Assembly (NCBI RefSeq): GCF_000380505.1
Contig: NZ_AQYH01000002.1
Location: forward strand, 124,001 to 188,000
Reading direction: 5' to 3'
Origin: Kaistia granuli DSM 23481
GTDB lineage: Bacteria; Pseudomonadota; Alphaproteobacteria; Rhizobiales; Kaistiaceae
Length of the DNA: 64,000 nt
Part shown: piece by piece, positions 16,943-24,750 of the stretch
Layout: every line of letters begins with the position of its first letter
Position numbering within the stretch: position 1 is the first letter of the stretch
Translations under genes and position numbers: made by a program
The notes under the pieces: model-generated
What the model was told of the DNA's origin: nothing
What the model saw: only the letters and a program-made list of their open reading frames with translations
Database searches by the model: none

Positions 16943-18181
16943 TCAGGACTTCGACGGCGGATTCGAGGGCGTGTACTGCTCGCTCGGATCGCTCTTGGTC
17001 AGGTCGCAGCCCGCCTCACCCAGCCAGTACGGCTTGATGTCCTCCCACACCTTCGGGAAGGTGATGGAGTGATCGGCACCGACCTTCGCCAGGTAGATGG
17101 TGTGCGACATGTGCTGGCTCTTCGGGTCGAGACAGACCTTGCCCTCCGGCGCGTCCATGCAGACGTCGCCCTTGGCGATCTCCGCCCGCAGGTCATCGCG
17201 CTTGGTCGACTTCGCCCGCTCGACCATCTGCTTGTAGAGGTAGACGGCGAGGTAGGAGTTCTCGGCCTCCTGGTTGACATAGGGCTCGTCGGGATAGGCG
17301 GCCTTGAACTTCGCGACAAAGGCCTTGCTCGCCGGCGTGTCGACTTCCTCGATGTAGTTGGTGGTGACGTACATGTCCTTCAGGCTTGGCGGCTTGAAGC
17401 GCTTGTGCTCGTAGCCCTGGCCGACATTGACCGAAGAGGCCATCGGCAGGTTGACGTTGGCGGCGGCGGCCTGCTCGTAATAGGAGGCCTGCGGGGTACC
17501 GACGAGCAGCGTCACGACGAAGTCGGGCTTCGCCTTCTGGATGTTCTGGATCGACTGCGAGAACTGCGACACGCCGAGCGGGATGAACTCCTCGCCGACC
17601 ATCTCGCCGCCATTCTCCTTGACGATATTGCGCACCCACTCGGCCGAGATCTGGCCGAAATTGTAGTCGGCGGCGAGCGTGTAGACCTTCTTGCCGTAGG
17701 TCTCCATCATGTAGGGGATCAGCGTCGAGAACTGCTGCTCCGGCACCGCGCCGGTGACAATCATGTTGGCGTCGCAGACGCCGCCTTCATACTGGTTGTT
17801 GTAGAAGGCGAGCCCATCGAACTGGTTGACGATCGGCCGGTAGGCCTCGCGCGAGGCCGACGAGAAGCCGGCGAAGACCGCATCCACCTTGTCGCGCTGC
17901 AGGACGCGGCGCATGAATTCCTGGTAGCGCGTGTTGTCCGACTGGGTGTCGTAGATGACGAGCTCCAGCGGCCGGCCGTCGATGCCGCCGGCCTTGTTGA
18001 TCTCGTCGGCGGCGATCTGGATGGCGTGCACCTTGCCGAGCGTCGCGGCGGCGAAGTCGCCCGACTGGTCCTCGAGCACGCCGAGCTTGATCGGATCGGC
18101 GGCAAAAGCAGAGCCAGCGCCGAGCAAAACCGTCCCAGTGAGGGCCACGGCTCGCAGCCCCCTTACAAACTTCCCTGACAT
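16943..18181 (-). CDS. urtA: Urea/short-chain amide-binding protein (UrtA/FmdD type, Peripla_BP_5)
   Basis: The protein has 412 residues with a signal peptide (KFVRGLRAVALTGTVLLGAG, cleavage near SAFAA). The type-I binding fold follows, with UrtA/AmiC-family segments IKLGVLEDQSGDFAAATLGK, AVFAGFSSASREAYRPIV, YNNQYEGGVC and PYVNQEAENSYLAVYLYKQM. The C-terminal CMDAPEGKVCLDPKSQHMSH segment is typical of amide/urea receptors. It captures the ligand in the periplasm. AGAGGAG lies upstream of the ATG. It is the first transport gene after the amiC-amiR regulatory pair, and the hairpin at 16888-16916 lies just downstream. Confidence 0.92.
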   Translation of the reverse strand: MSGKFVRGLRAVALTGTVLLGAGSAFAADPIKLGVLEDQSGDFAAATLGKVHAIQIAADEINKAGGIDGRPLELVIYDTQSDNTRYQEFMRRVLQRDKVDAVFAGFSSASREAYRPIVNQFDGLAFYNNQYEGGVCDANMIVTGAVPEQQFSTLIPYMMETYGKKVYTLAADYNFGQISAEWVRNIVKENGGEMVGEEFIPLGVSQFSQSIQNIQKAKPDFVVTLLVGTPQASYYEQAAAANVNLPMASSVNVGQGYEHKRFKPPSLKDMYVTTNYIEEVDTPASKAFVAKFKAAYPDEPYVNQEAENSYLAVYLYKQMVERAKSTKRDDLRAEIAKGDVCMDAPEGKVCLDPKSQHMSHTIYLAKVGADHSITFPKVWEDIKPYWLGEAGCDLTKSDPSEQYTPSNPPSKS

Positions 18182-18202
18182 TTTAGCTTCTCCTCTGTGG
18201 TC

Positions 18203-18862
18203 TTAGTCCCGGTTGGCGCGTCTTTCCGGCGTATCGCCCTGCGCCAGTCGTGTGGGCTCGTTGGCCCCTCTGCGGAGGTATTCCTCGCAGTAGTCTTCGA
18301 GGCTCAGCCGCGATCGCATGCTCTCGCGCCGGAGCAGGTCATAGGCGGCATCGTCGTCGATGCCGGCCTGGCTCATCAGGCGAACGATCGCCTTGATGAC
18401 GAAGCGGCGGCCATGACGGCGACGCTCCATGTCGTCGATCCGCGCGCGCAGGCCGCCGCGCAGCTGGAACTGGTTCACGCCCAGGAAGAGCGCCATGTAG
18501 ACGGCGGCCCCGTGCACCGGCTTGCGCAGGAACGAGGTCGCACCGAGATGGACCAGGCTCTTCAGCCGGCTCGGCGCCTCGACGCCGACGAGGCCGATCA
18601 CCGGAACGGCGGGCAGACGACCGGCCGGACCACTTTCCAGGCCGAGGACGTCGTCGAGATCGCCGTCGACGAACAGGATGTCGCGTTCCGGATCGAGCTG
18701 CGCGAGGTCGAGCTCGGCGCGGCCATCGCGGATCTCGGGGAATTCGGACACGACGCCGAGCTTGGCCAGGGTCGTTTCGAGGGCTTCGACGGCGGCGCGG
18801 TTCGTCGTGACGATCAGCGCCCGTCCGCCCTTGAAGTTCTGAAGCAATCGCGAAGCGGTCAT
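18203..18862 (-). CDS. amiR: ANTAR-domain transcription antiterminator (AmiR-like)
   Basis: The protein has 219 residues. The N-terminal half is a pseudo-receiver fold (GRALIVTTNRAAVEALETTL...PVIGLVGVEAPSRL...LGATSFLRKPV). A central helical linker leads to a C-terminal ANTAR three-helix bundle at about 148-195 (RRFVIKAIVRLMSQAGIDDD...AYDLLRRESMRSRLSLEDY). ANTAR proteins bind dual hexaloop hairpins in leader RNA and prevent intrinsic termination. Its start overlaps the stop of the AmiC-like gene by 4 nt, as expected for an AmiC-AmiR complex that releases AmiR when amide binds. The leader at 20023-20145 is its probable target. Confidence 0.9.
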   Translation of the reverse strand: MTASRLLQNFKGGRALIVTTNRAAVEALETTLAKLGVVSEFPEIRDGRAELDLAQLDPERDILFVDGDLDDVLGLESGPAGRLPAVPVIGLVGVEAPSRLKSLVHLGATSFLRKPVHGAAVYMALFLGVNQFQLRGGLRARIDDMERRRHGRRFVIKAIVRLMSQAGIDDDAAYDLLRRESMRSRLSLEDYCEEYLRRGANEPTRLAQGDTPERRANRD

Positions 18863-20010
18863 TTCACCACCTTCAGTTCAGGCGTGCGCGCGAGAGCGTA
18901 GCGCGGCGACGATTGGACGAGATAGGGATCGGGCCGGGTCGGAGCCGCCTCCTCGACGATGACCTCGAACCGGGCATCGCGGGTGGAACGGCCGATGCGC
19001 GGCGTCAGCCAGGCATGCAGCGTCTGCGGATCGATCCACACCTCGCCCTGCGGCGCGTTCAGGCGCTGATGCGTCACCGCCGCCTTGACCGCGCGAACCT
19101 CGTCCGTCCCGGCATCGGCGAGCGACTGGATCAGAAGTTTGACGGCGTTGTAGGAAGCTTCGGCATCGGCCGACACAGCCGGTCCGTCCGGATAGGCGGC
19201 GTCATAGCTCGCCGTGAAGATCGTATTGGCCGGCGTCGCCAGCGACGAGAAATAGACGCTCGAACTCAGATGGCCGTCGACCGCGTCCGGGCCGATTTCC
19301 TCCAGCTCCGGCTCGGACAGCGAGCAGCTGGCGATCGGGATCTTGCGCGGCTGGTCGATGCCGCGCGCCTCGCAGGCGGCGCGGAAGAGTCGGAAAAAGG
19401 AATAGGCGCTGGTGCCGATCAGCGTGTTGAAGACGAAGTCGGGCCGCGCCTCGAGAATTTCGTCGACGGCATGCTGCAGCTCGGTGTCGCCGACGGCGAA
19501 ATAGCGCTCGGCCAGAACCCGGCCGCGCCGCGCCATCAGCGCCTCGCGCAGGATCCGGTTGTTCTCCCAGGCCCAGATGTAGTTGGAGCCGACGCAGAAG
19601 GCGCGCCGCCTTCCATTGCCGAGCAGATGATCGACCAGCAGGGCAACGTGGTGGTTCGGCGAGGCGCCGGTATAGATGACATTGCCCGAGCTCTCGAAAC
19701 CTTCGTAATGCGAGGGATACCAGAGCAGCGCGTCATGCTTCTCGAAGCAGGGAATGACTTCCTTGCGGCTCGACGAGGTGTAGCAGCCGATGACGTGGCG
19801 GATGCCGGAGCCGATCAGCTGCTGGCTCATTTCGGCGTAGCGCGGCAGTTCGCCGTTCGGATTGACGATGACGGGCTCGACCTCGATGCCGGACACCGTC
19901 CCGGCCTCCTGGAAGGCGAGCAGAGCGCCATTCAGCATCGAGCGCGCGACGACGCTGTACGACCCCGTCGTCGAGAACATCACTCCGATGCGATAGTGCT
20001 TCACTGACAT
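18859..20010 (-). CDS. amiC: AmiC-like amide sensor / negative regulator (Peripla_BP_5 fold, cytoplasmic)
   Basis: The protein has 383 residues with a leucine/amide-binding fold but no signal peptide (MSVKHYRIGVMFSTTGSYSV). That is the mark of AmiC, which sequesters AmiR until it binds amide. Segments HVIGCYTSSSRKEVIPCFEK, LLWYPSHYEGFESSGNVIYTGA and SADAEASYNAVKLLIQSL match the AmiC/UrtA group. ATG 20010 is preferred; upstream codons of the open frame lie within the leader terminator. It is the first gene of the operon and is preceded by the ANTAR leader. In Pseudomonas ami the regulators lie downstream of the amidase; here they come first. Confidence 0.9.
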   Translation of the reverse strand: MSVKHYRIGVMFSTTGSYSVVARSMLNGALLAFQEAGTVSGIEVEPVIVNPNGELPRYAEMSQQLIGSGIRHVIGCYTSSSRKEVIPCFEKHDALLWYPSHYEGFESSGNVIYTGASPNHHVALLVDHLLGNGRRRAFCVGSNYIWAWENNRILREALMARRGRVLAERYFAVGDTELQHAVDEILEARPDFVFNTLIGTSAYSFFRLFRAACEARGIDQPRKIPIASCSLSEPELEEIGPDAVDGHLSSSVYFSSLATPANTIFTASYDAAYPDGPAVSADAEASYNAVKLLIQSLADAGTDEVRAVKAAVTHQRLNAPQGEVWIDPQTLHAWLTPRIGRSTRDARFEVIVEEAAPTRPDPYLVQSSPRYALARTPELKVVK

Positions 20011-20022
20011 TCTCGATCGCCC

Positions 20023-20060
20023 AAAACGAAAAAGCCCGCCGACCTGACGGTCGCGGGCTT
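20023..20060 (-). terminator. Leader terminator upstream of the amiC-like gene
   Basis: On the minus strand, the 8-bp outer stem AAGCCCGC/GCGGGCTT (20053-20060 with 20032-20039) encloses an inner GACC/GGTC stem. It is followed by TTTTTCGTTTT and ends 13 nt before the amiC start. Its 5' arm shares bases 20056-20060 with the second ANTAR hairpin, so the two structures exclude each other. Confidence 0.88.
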
Positions 20061-20152
20061 CGGTGCCACCAACCAAACCCCCGCCAAATCGCGAGGGCCG
20101 TTGGAAATATTAATTCAGGTGACGCAAATATAGGCAGCTTTGCCTTGCGCTT
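20049..20152 (-). ncRNA. ANTAR-type antitermination leader (two A1/G4 hexaloop hairpins)
   Basis: In the minus-strand leader, hairpin P1 (20132-20145) is AGGC-AAAGCU-GCCU, with CGCAA/UUGCG able to extend the stem. Hairpin P2 (20056-20067) is GGC-ACCGAA-GCC, with GGU/ACC possibly extending it. Both loops are six nucleotides with A at position 1 and G at position 4, the published hallmark of ANTAR RNA targets. The 3' side of P2 is the 5' side of the terminator. A further stem (about 20075-20098, hexaloop GAUUUG) lies between them. The linker is longer than in most described cases and the uninterrupted P2 stem is only 3 bp, so probing is needed. Confidence 0.75.
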
Positions 20153-20159
20153 GATTTTT

Positions 20160-20187
20160 AGACTAACCGGCACGCCGACATTGTCAA
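20160..20187 (-). promoter_or_regulatory. Sigma-70-type promoter of the amide/urea operon
   Basis: On the minus strand, -35 TTGACA (20182-20187) and -10 TAGTCT (20160-20165) are 17 nt apart. Transcription would start near 20153 and give a leader of about 140 nt that contains the ANTAR hairpins and terminator. Confidence 0.7.
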
Positions 20188-20335
20188 GCCGGTTTTGCGC
20201 GACGCCGGATCAGCCCGACGCGAAGGCAGAAACCCCTCCCTTCCCGACGAAAATCGGACTGAAGGCATCACCGGCCGATCGCGTGGGAGCCGCCCGAGGC
20301 GAGCCTCGGATTGCCCACCCTGTCGGGCCCGCGCC

Positions 20336-21472
20336 TCAGATCGAGGCCTTGTCCTTCTGCGGTTGCCGGCTTCGCCGTGCCGGACGCCTTTCCTCGCCAC
20401 GGCCGCGCTGCTCGACCGCCAGGCGGAGCGCCTGCGTGCTGGCGCGGATGACCAGCTCGCATTCGAGCCGGACGCGGCGCGGCGGCCCGCCGGTCTCGCC
20501 TTCATCGCCGATACGCCGCAGCAGCTCGACCGCCGCCAGCCGCCCGATATCCTCGCGGGGCTGGCGCATGGTCGTCAGCGGCGGATCGAAGATCACCGAA
20601 TATTCGATGTCGTCGAAACCGGCGACGGAGACATCGCCCGGCACGCTGAAACCCGCCGCCTTGATCTCGGTGATGAATCCCATCGCCATCTGGTCGTTGC
20701 CCGAAAACACCGCCGTCGGGCGGTCGTCACTGGCGAGATAGCGGCCCGCCGCGGCGATGCCGCTGGCGAGATAGAAATCCCCCTCCCAGACCAGCGTTTC
20801 GTCGAAGGCGATGCCGGCAGCCTCGATCGCCTCGATATAGCCAAGCAGCCGCTCCTGCGCCTCGATATTGCCGACGGGACCGCGGATATGCGCGATGCGA
20901 CGGTGGCCGAGGCCGATCAGGTAGGAGACCAGGCTCTTCGCCGCCTTGCGGTCGGCGACGTCGAAGACTGGAAGCTCAGCCATGCCGGGAATTTCGTTGC
21001 AGGCCAGCACGACCGGGATCGGCAGCGAGGCGCTCTCCTGGGCGGTCCCGTCACGCGGAATGGCGCCGGTGAAAAGAATTGCACCGGCGAAGCTGCCATC
21101 GCGCAAAGCGCGGGCATAGTGCTCCTCCTTGCGCCGGCTGCCGCGCAGATCGCCGACCGTGATGCAGTATCCCGACTCCGAAATGAGATCCGTTGCAGCG
21201 TCCAGGAACGGCGTGAAGAACGGGCTTCCGAGTCGCGGGATCAGGGCCAGGATCTTGTTGCCCTTCGGCCGGATCGCAGGCCCCGGCCGGTAGCCCAGCT
21301 CGCGGGCGGCAGCGGCGACGCGCGAGCGGGTCGAACTCGAGACGACGTCCGGATTCCGCAGCGCCCGGCTGACGGTGGCCGCTGAAACACCGGCTGCCTC
21401 CGCCACATCGTGGATGGTCGGCAGGTTGGTCTTGGCGGGCCCGGGACGGCGGCGGTTCTTTTCGGAGCTCAT
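20336..21472 (-). CDS. LacI family transcriptional regulator of the galactoside operon
   Basis: The protein has 378 residues. After a short basic N-terminal tail (MSSEKNRRRPGPAKTNLPTI) comes the helix-turn-helix IHDVAEAAGVSAATVSRALR and a sugar-binding domain (ILALIPRLGSPFFTPFLDAA...SVAGFDDIEYSVIFDPPLTT). A basic Arg/Gln-rich tail of about 25 residues ends it. It is divergent from the CUT1 importer/GH42 operon at 21634 and is its likely repressor. Candidate operators lie in the 161-nt gap. ATG 21472 is preferred to the upstream 21523 because similarity begins there. Confidence 0.9.
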   Translation of the reverse strand: MSSEKNRRRPGPAKTNLPTIHDVAEAAGVSAATVSRALRNPDVVSSSTRSRVAAAARELGYRPGPAIRPKGNKILALIPRLGSPFFTPFLDAATDLISESGYCITVGDLRGSRRKEEHYARALRDGSFAGAILFTGAIPRDGTAQESASLPIPVVLACNEIPGMAELPVFDVADRKAAKSLVSYLIGLGHRRIAHIRGPVGNIEAQERLLGYIEAIEAAGIAFDETLVWEGDFYLASGIAAAGRYLASDDRPTAVFSGNDQMAMGFITEIKAAGFSVPGDVSVAGFDDIEYSVIFDPPLTTMRQPREDIGRLAAVELLRRIGDEGETGGPPRRVRLECELVIRASTQALRLAVEQRGRGEERRPARRSRQPQKDKASI

Positions 21473-21526
21473 CTTCTCTTTTGTCCTCAAACAGACGGCG
21501 AAGTCCAGCCGGCAAACCAACATTCA

Positions 21527-21574
21527 TGCAACTAGTTACAATAGTTTGCACGATTCTATGCAATGAACTACAGC
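21527..21574. promoter_or_regulatory. Promoter/operator region of the galactoside operon
   Basis: The near-palindrome TGCAACTAGTTACA (21527-21540) has an AACTAGTT core and one mismatch in its flanks, like LacI-family operators. It is followed by a second repeat of TAGTT/TGCA with TGCA/AACTA elements (21543-21570). A possible plus-strand promoter is TTGCAC (21546-21551), 17 nt, TACAGC (21569-21574). Repressor bound here would cover both divergent promoters. Confidence 0.45.
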
Positions 21575-21633
21575 TTTTTCAGAGAGGCTGGAACGGCCCC
21601 GGGAATTCCGAACGCTGAAAGAGGGAGGACTAG

Positions 21634-22881
21634 ATGTTCAAGGTTGCAAGAATCGGCCTGCGATTGACGACGGCCATGGCGGTGGTGACCGCGCTGGCCC
21701 TGCCGGCCACGGGCAAGGAGCTGGTGATCAACTCCGACTCCTCGTTCCCGGCGATCAAGGCGGCTTTCGAGCAGGCCATCGTCGGGTTCGAAAAGGAGAA
21801 CCCCGATATCAACGTCACCTTCAACGTCTTCGACAATGAAGCGTACAAGTCGGCGATCCGGAACTTCCTGTCGGCCGACGCGCCCGACATCGCCACCTGG
21901 TTCGCCGGCAACCGCATGCTGCCCTATGTCGACGCCAAGCTGTTCGCGCCGATCGACGATGTCTGGGCCGAGAACAATATGAGCGAGACGCTGAAGTCCG
22001 CCGAAAGCTCGGTCACGCATTACGGCAAGAAATGGGCGATCCCCTATACCTACTATCAGTGGGGCGTCTACTACCGGAAGGACATCTTCGACAAGCTCGG
22101 CATCGCCGTTCCGAAGAACTGGGAAGAATTCAAGCAGGCCGGAGAGACGCTGAAGGCGAACAATATCGTCCCGATGGCGATCGGCACGAAATTCCCCTGG
22201 ACCGCCGCCGGCGTGTTCGACTACCTGAACCTGCGCACCAACGGTTACGACTTCCACATGGCGCTGACCCGGGGCGAGATCCCCTGGACCGATCCGCGCA
22301 TCCGCAAGACGATGGCGAACTGGAAGGAGCTTCTCGACGCCGACTTCTTCCTCGAGAACCACGCCGCCAACAGCTGGCAGGAAGCCCTGCCGCCGCTCGT
22401 CAACGGCAAGGCTGGCATGTATCTGATGGGCAACTTCATTGTCGAGCCGCTGCGCGAGGCGGGCCTGACGGACGAGACGCTCGGCTTCTTCCAGTTCCCC
22501 GTCATCGACCCCGCCATCCCGACCGCCGAGGATGCTCCGGCCAACACGATCCATCTGGCGGCGAATGCCACCAACGTCGCGGAAGCCAAGAAATTCCTGG
22601 CCTATTTCGCCCGTGCGGACGTGCAGTCGGCCATGAACGAGACGATGAGCCAGCTGCCCGTCAACTCGAAATCGACCGTCGCCGACGATCCGTTCCTGCG
22701 CGCCGGCTTCGAGATGCTGTCCAACGTCAATGGCGGCCTGGCCCAGTTCTTCGACCGTGACGCCCCGGCCGAAATGGCCAAGGCCGGCATGGAAGGCTTC
22801 CAGGAATTCATGGTCAAGCCCGACCGGCTCGACGCGATCCTTGCTCGCCTCGAGACCGTACGGCAGCGCGTCTACCAGTAG
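21634..22881 (+). CDS. Sugar ABC transporter substrate-binding protein (CUT1, SBP_bac_1)
   Basis: The protein has 415 residues with a signal peptide (IGLRLTTAMAVVTALALPAT). The extracellular solute-binding type 1 fold follows: FEKENPDINVTFNVFDNEAY, WAIPYTYYQWGVYYRKDIF and GKAGMYLMGNFIVEPLREAG. It binds a di- or oligosaccharide in the periplasm. GAGGGAGG lies before the ATG. It is the first gene of an operon with two permeases, a GH42 beta-galactosidase and an aldehyde dehydrogenase, so the ligand is probably a galactoside. No ATPase gene lies in the operon, so a shared MsmK/UgpC-type ATPase encoded elsewhere is needed. A GC-rich inverted repeat at about 22899-22937 follows. Confidence 0.9.
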   Translation: MFKVARIGLRLTTAMAVVTALALPATGKELVINSDSSFPAIKAAFEQAIVGFEKENPDINVTFNVFDNEAYKSAIRNFLSADAPDIATWFAGNRMLPYVDAKLFAPIDDVWAENNMSETLKSAESSVTHYGKKWAIPYTYYQWGVYYRKDIFDKLGIAVPKNWEEFKQAGETLKANNIVPMAIGTKFPWTAAGVFDYLNLRTNGYDFHMALTRGEIPWTDPRIRKTMANWKELLDADFFLENHAANSWQEALPPLVNGKAGMYLMGNFIVEPLREAGLTDETLGFFQFPVIDPAIPTAEDAPANTIHLAANATNVAEAKKFLAYFARADVQSAMNETMSQLPVNSKSTVADDPFLRAGFEMLSNVNGGLAQFFDRDAPAEMAKAGMEGFQEFMVKPDRLDAILARLETVRQRVYQ

Positions 22882-22958
22882 GACTCCTGACCATCCCGCG
22901 AGGAGGGGTCGGCCGATGCCGGCCTCCCCTCGCCCCTTCCTGCGCCAGGACCCTGGAA

Positions 22959-23855
22959 ATGCCCTCACTCGTGCGCGTCTGGAAAGAGAACAAGCTTCGC
23001 ATCGCCCCCTGGCTGTTCCTCTCCCCCGGCATCGTCGTCTTCTCGCTCTACATCCTTCTGCCGATCTTCCAGTCCATCGGCATTTCCCTGTTCGATTGGG
23101 ACGGTCTCGGCGAAAAGAAGTTCATCGCCCTCGCCAATTATTCGGAACTGCTGCAGGACGAAGCCTTTTTTACCTCGCTGAAGAACAACGTCACCTGGCT
23201 CGTCCTGTATCTGCTGGCGATCCCGGCCGGATTGTTCGTCGCGCTGTTCCTGAACCAGACGACGCGCGGCATCCGCATCTACAAATCCCTGTTCTTCTTT
23301 CCGCTGGTCATCTCGCAAGTCGTGGTGGGGCTGATCTTCTCGTGGTTCTACGACCCGAGTTTCGGCCTGCTCAACACGATACTGGCCGGATTGGGCCTGC
23401 CAACGATCGCGGTCCTTGCCGATGAGCGCTTCGTCACCTACGGCGTCATCGTCGCCGGACTGTGGCCGCAGATCGCCTATTGCATGATCCTGTATCTCAC
23501 CGGCCTGAACGCCGTGAACCCGGAACAGATCGAGGCGGCGCGGCTGGACAATGCGCATGGCTGGCGGATGCTCTGGTTCGTCATCCTGCCGCAGCTGAAG
23601 CCCGCGACCTTCATCGCGATCGTCGTCACCGTCATCGGCGCGCTCCGCTCCTTCGACCTGATCTCCGTCATGACGGGCGGCGGCCCGTGGGGCGCCAGCC
23701 GGGTGCTGGCCTACTACATGTACGAGCAGGCCTTCTCCGAATACGGCTTCCGCATGGGCTATGGCGCTGCCATCGCGGTCGTCCTGTTCGCGATCATGCT
23801 GATCTACATCAGCGCCTTCCTGTTCAAGATGTATCGCGACGAGAAGGGGCGCTGA
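22959..23855 (+). CDS. Sugar ABC transporter permease (CUT1, MalF-like)
   Basis: The protein has 298 residues with six predicted membrane segments. The EAA loop reads EAARLDNAHGWRMLWFVILP, and the N-terminal pattern APWLFLSPGIVVFSLYILLP is typical of MalF/UgpA-type permeases. It forms a heterodimer with the permease encoded 3 nt downstream. It belongs to the galactoside importer of the GH42 operon. Confidence 0.9.
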   Translation: MPSLVRVWKENKLRIAPWLFLSPGIVVFSLYILLPIFQSIGISLFDWDGLGEKKFIALANYSELLQDEAFFTSLKNNVTWLVLYLLAIPAGLFVALFLNQTTRGIRIYKSLFFFPLVISQVVVGLIFSWFYDPSFGLLNTILAGLGLPTIAVLADERFVTYGVIVAGLWPQIAYCMILYLTGLNAVNPEQIEAARLDNAHGWRMLWFVILPQLKPATFIAIVVTVIGALRSFDLISVMTGGGPWGASRVLAYYMYEQAFSEYGFRMGYGAAIAVVLFAIMLIYISAFLFKMYRDEKGR

Positions 23856-23858
23856 TCC

Positions 23859-24710
23859 ATGTTCCCGACTCCCGTCCAGCAGACCTCCCGCCCGACCCGC
23901 ATCGCCTATCAGATCGCCCTGCCGGTCGCCCTCGTCCTCTGGCTGCTGCCCCTGATCGGCGTCGCGCTGACCTCGATAAGGCCGGCGGCCGACATCACCG
24001 CGGGCAATTACTGGGGCTGGCCGTCCTCGTTCAACCTGATCGAGAACTACAGCGCGGTCTTCACCAATTCGCCGCTGGCCGCCTATATCCTGAACAGCTT
24101 CAAGGTCACCATTCCCACCGTGATCGGCGCCATCGCGCTGTCGTCACTGACCGGCTTTGCCCTGGCGATCTACAAGTTCCGCTCCAATCTGCTGATCTTC
24201 TTCCTGTTCGTCGCCGGCAATTTCATCCCGTTCCAGATCCTGATGGTGCCGGTGCGCGATCTGTCGATCCAGATGGGCGTCTACAACTCGGTCTGGGCCC
24301 TGATCTTCTTCCACATTGCCTTCCAGACCGGCTTCTGCACGCTGTTCATGCGCAACTTCATCCGTACCCTCCCCTTCGAGCTGATCGAGGCGGCGCGGAT
24401 CGAGGACGTCTCCGAGTTCAAGATCTTCTGGCACATCGTGCTGCCCCTGATGCGGCCCGCTTTGGCGGCGCTCGCCGTCCTCGTCTTCACCTTCGTCTGG
24501 AACGACTATTTCTGGGCGACCGTGCTGACCCAGGGCGCGCACGCCCAGCCGGTCACGGCAGGCCTGCATGCGCTCAACGGCGAATGGATCGCCGCCTGGC
24601 ACCTGGTCTCGGCCGGATCGATCGTCGCCGCCCTGCCGCCGGTGCTGATGTTCTTCCTGATGCAGAAGCATTTCATCGCCGGGCTGACGCTCGGCGCCGT
24701 GAAGAGCTGA
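23859..24710 (+). CDS. Sugar ABC transporter permease (CUT1, MalG-like)
   Basis: The protein has 283 residues with six membrane segments. Its EAA loop is ELIEAARIEDVSEFKIFWHI followed by VLPLMRPALAALAVLVF, as in MalG/UgpE permeases, and the C-terminus is QKHFIAGLTLGAVKS. It starts 3 nt after its partner permease. It completes the membrane part of an importer that lacks a local ATPase. Confidence 0.9.
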   Translation: MFPTPVQQTSRPTRIAYQIALPVALVLWLLPLIGVALTSIRPAADITAGNYWGWPSSFNLIENYSAVFTNSPLAAYILNSFKVTIPTVIGAIALSSLTGFALAIYKFRSNLLIFFLFVAGNFIPFQILMVPVRDLSIQMGVYNSVWALIFFHIAFQTGFCTLFMRNFIRTLPFELIEAARIEDVSEFKIFWHIVLPLMRPALAALAVLVFTFVWNDYFWATVLTQGAHAQPVTAGLHALNGEWIAAWHLVSAGSIVAALPPVLMFFLMQKHFIAGLTLGAVKS

Positions 24711-24750
24711 CCCTCCATCCCGGCCAACACCCCGTCTCCGAGAGAAGTCG

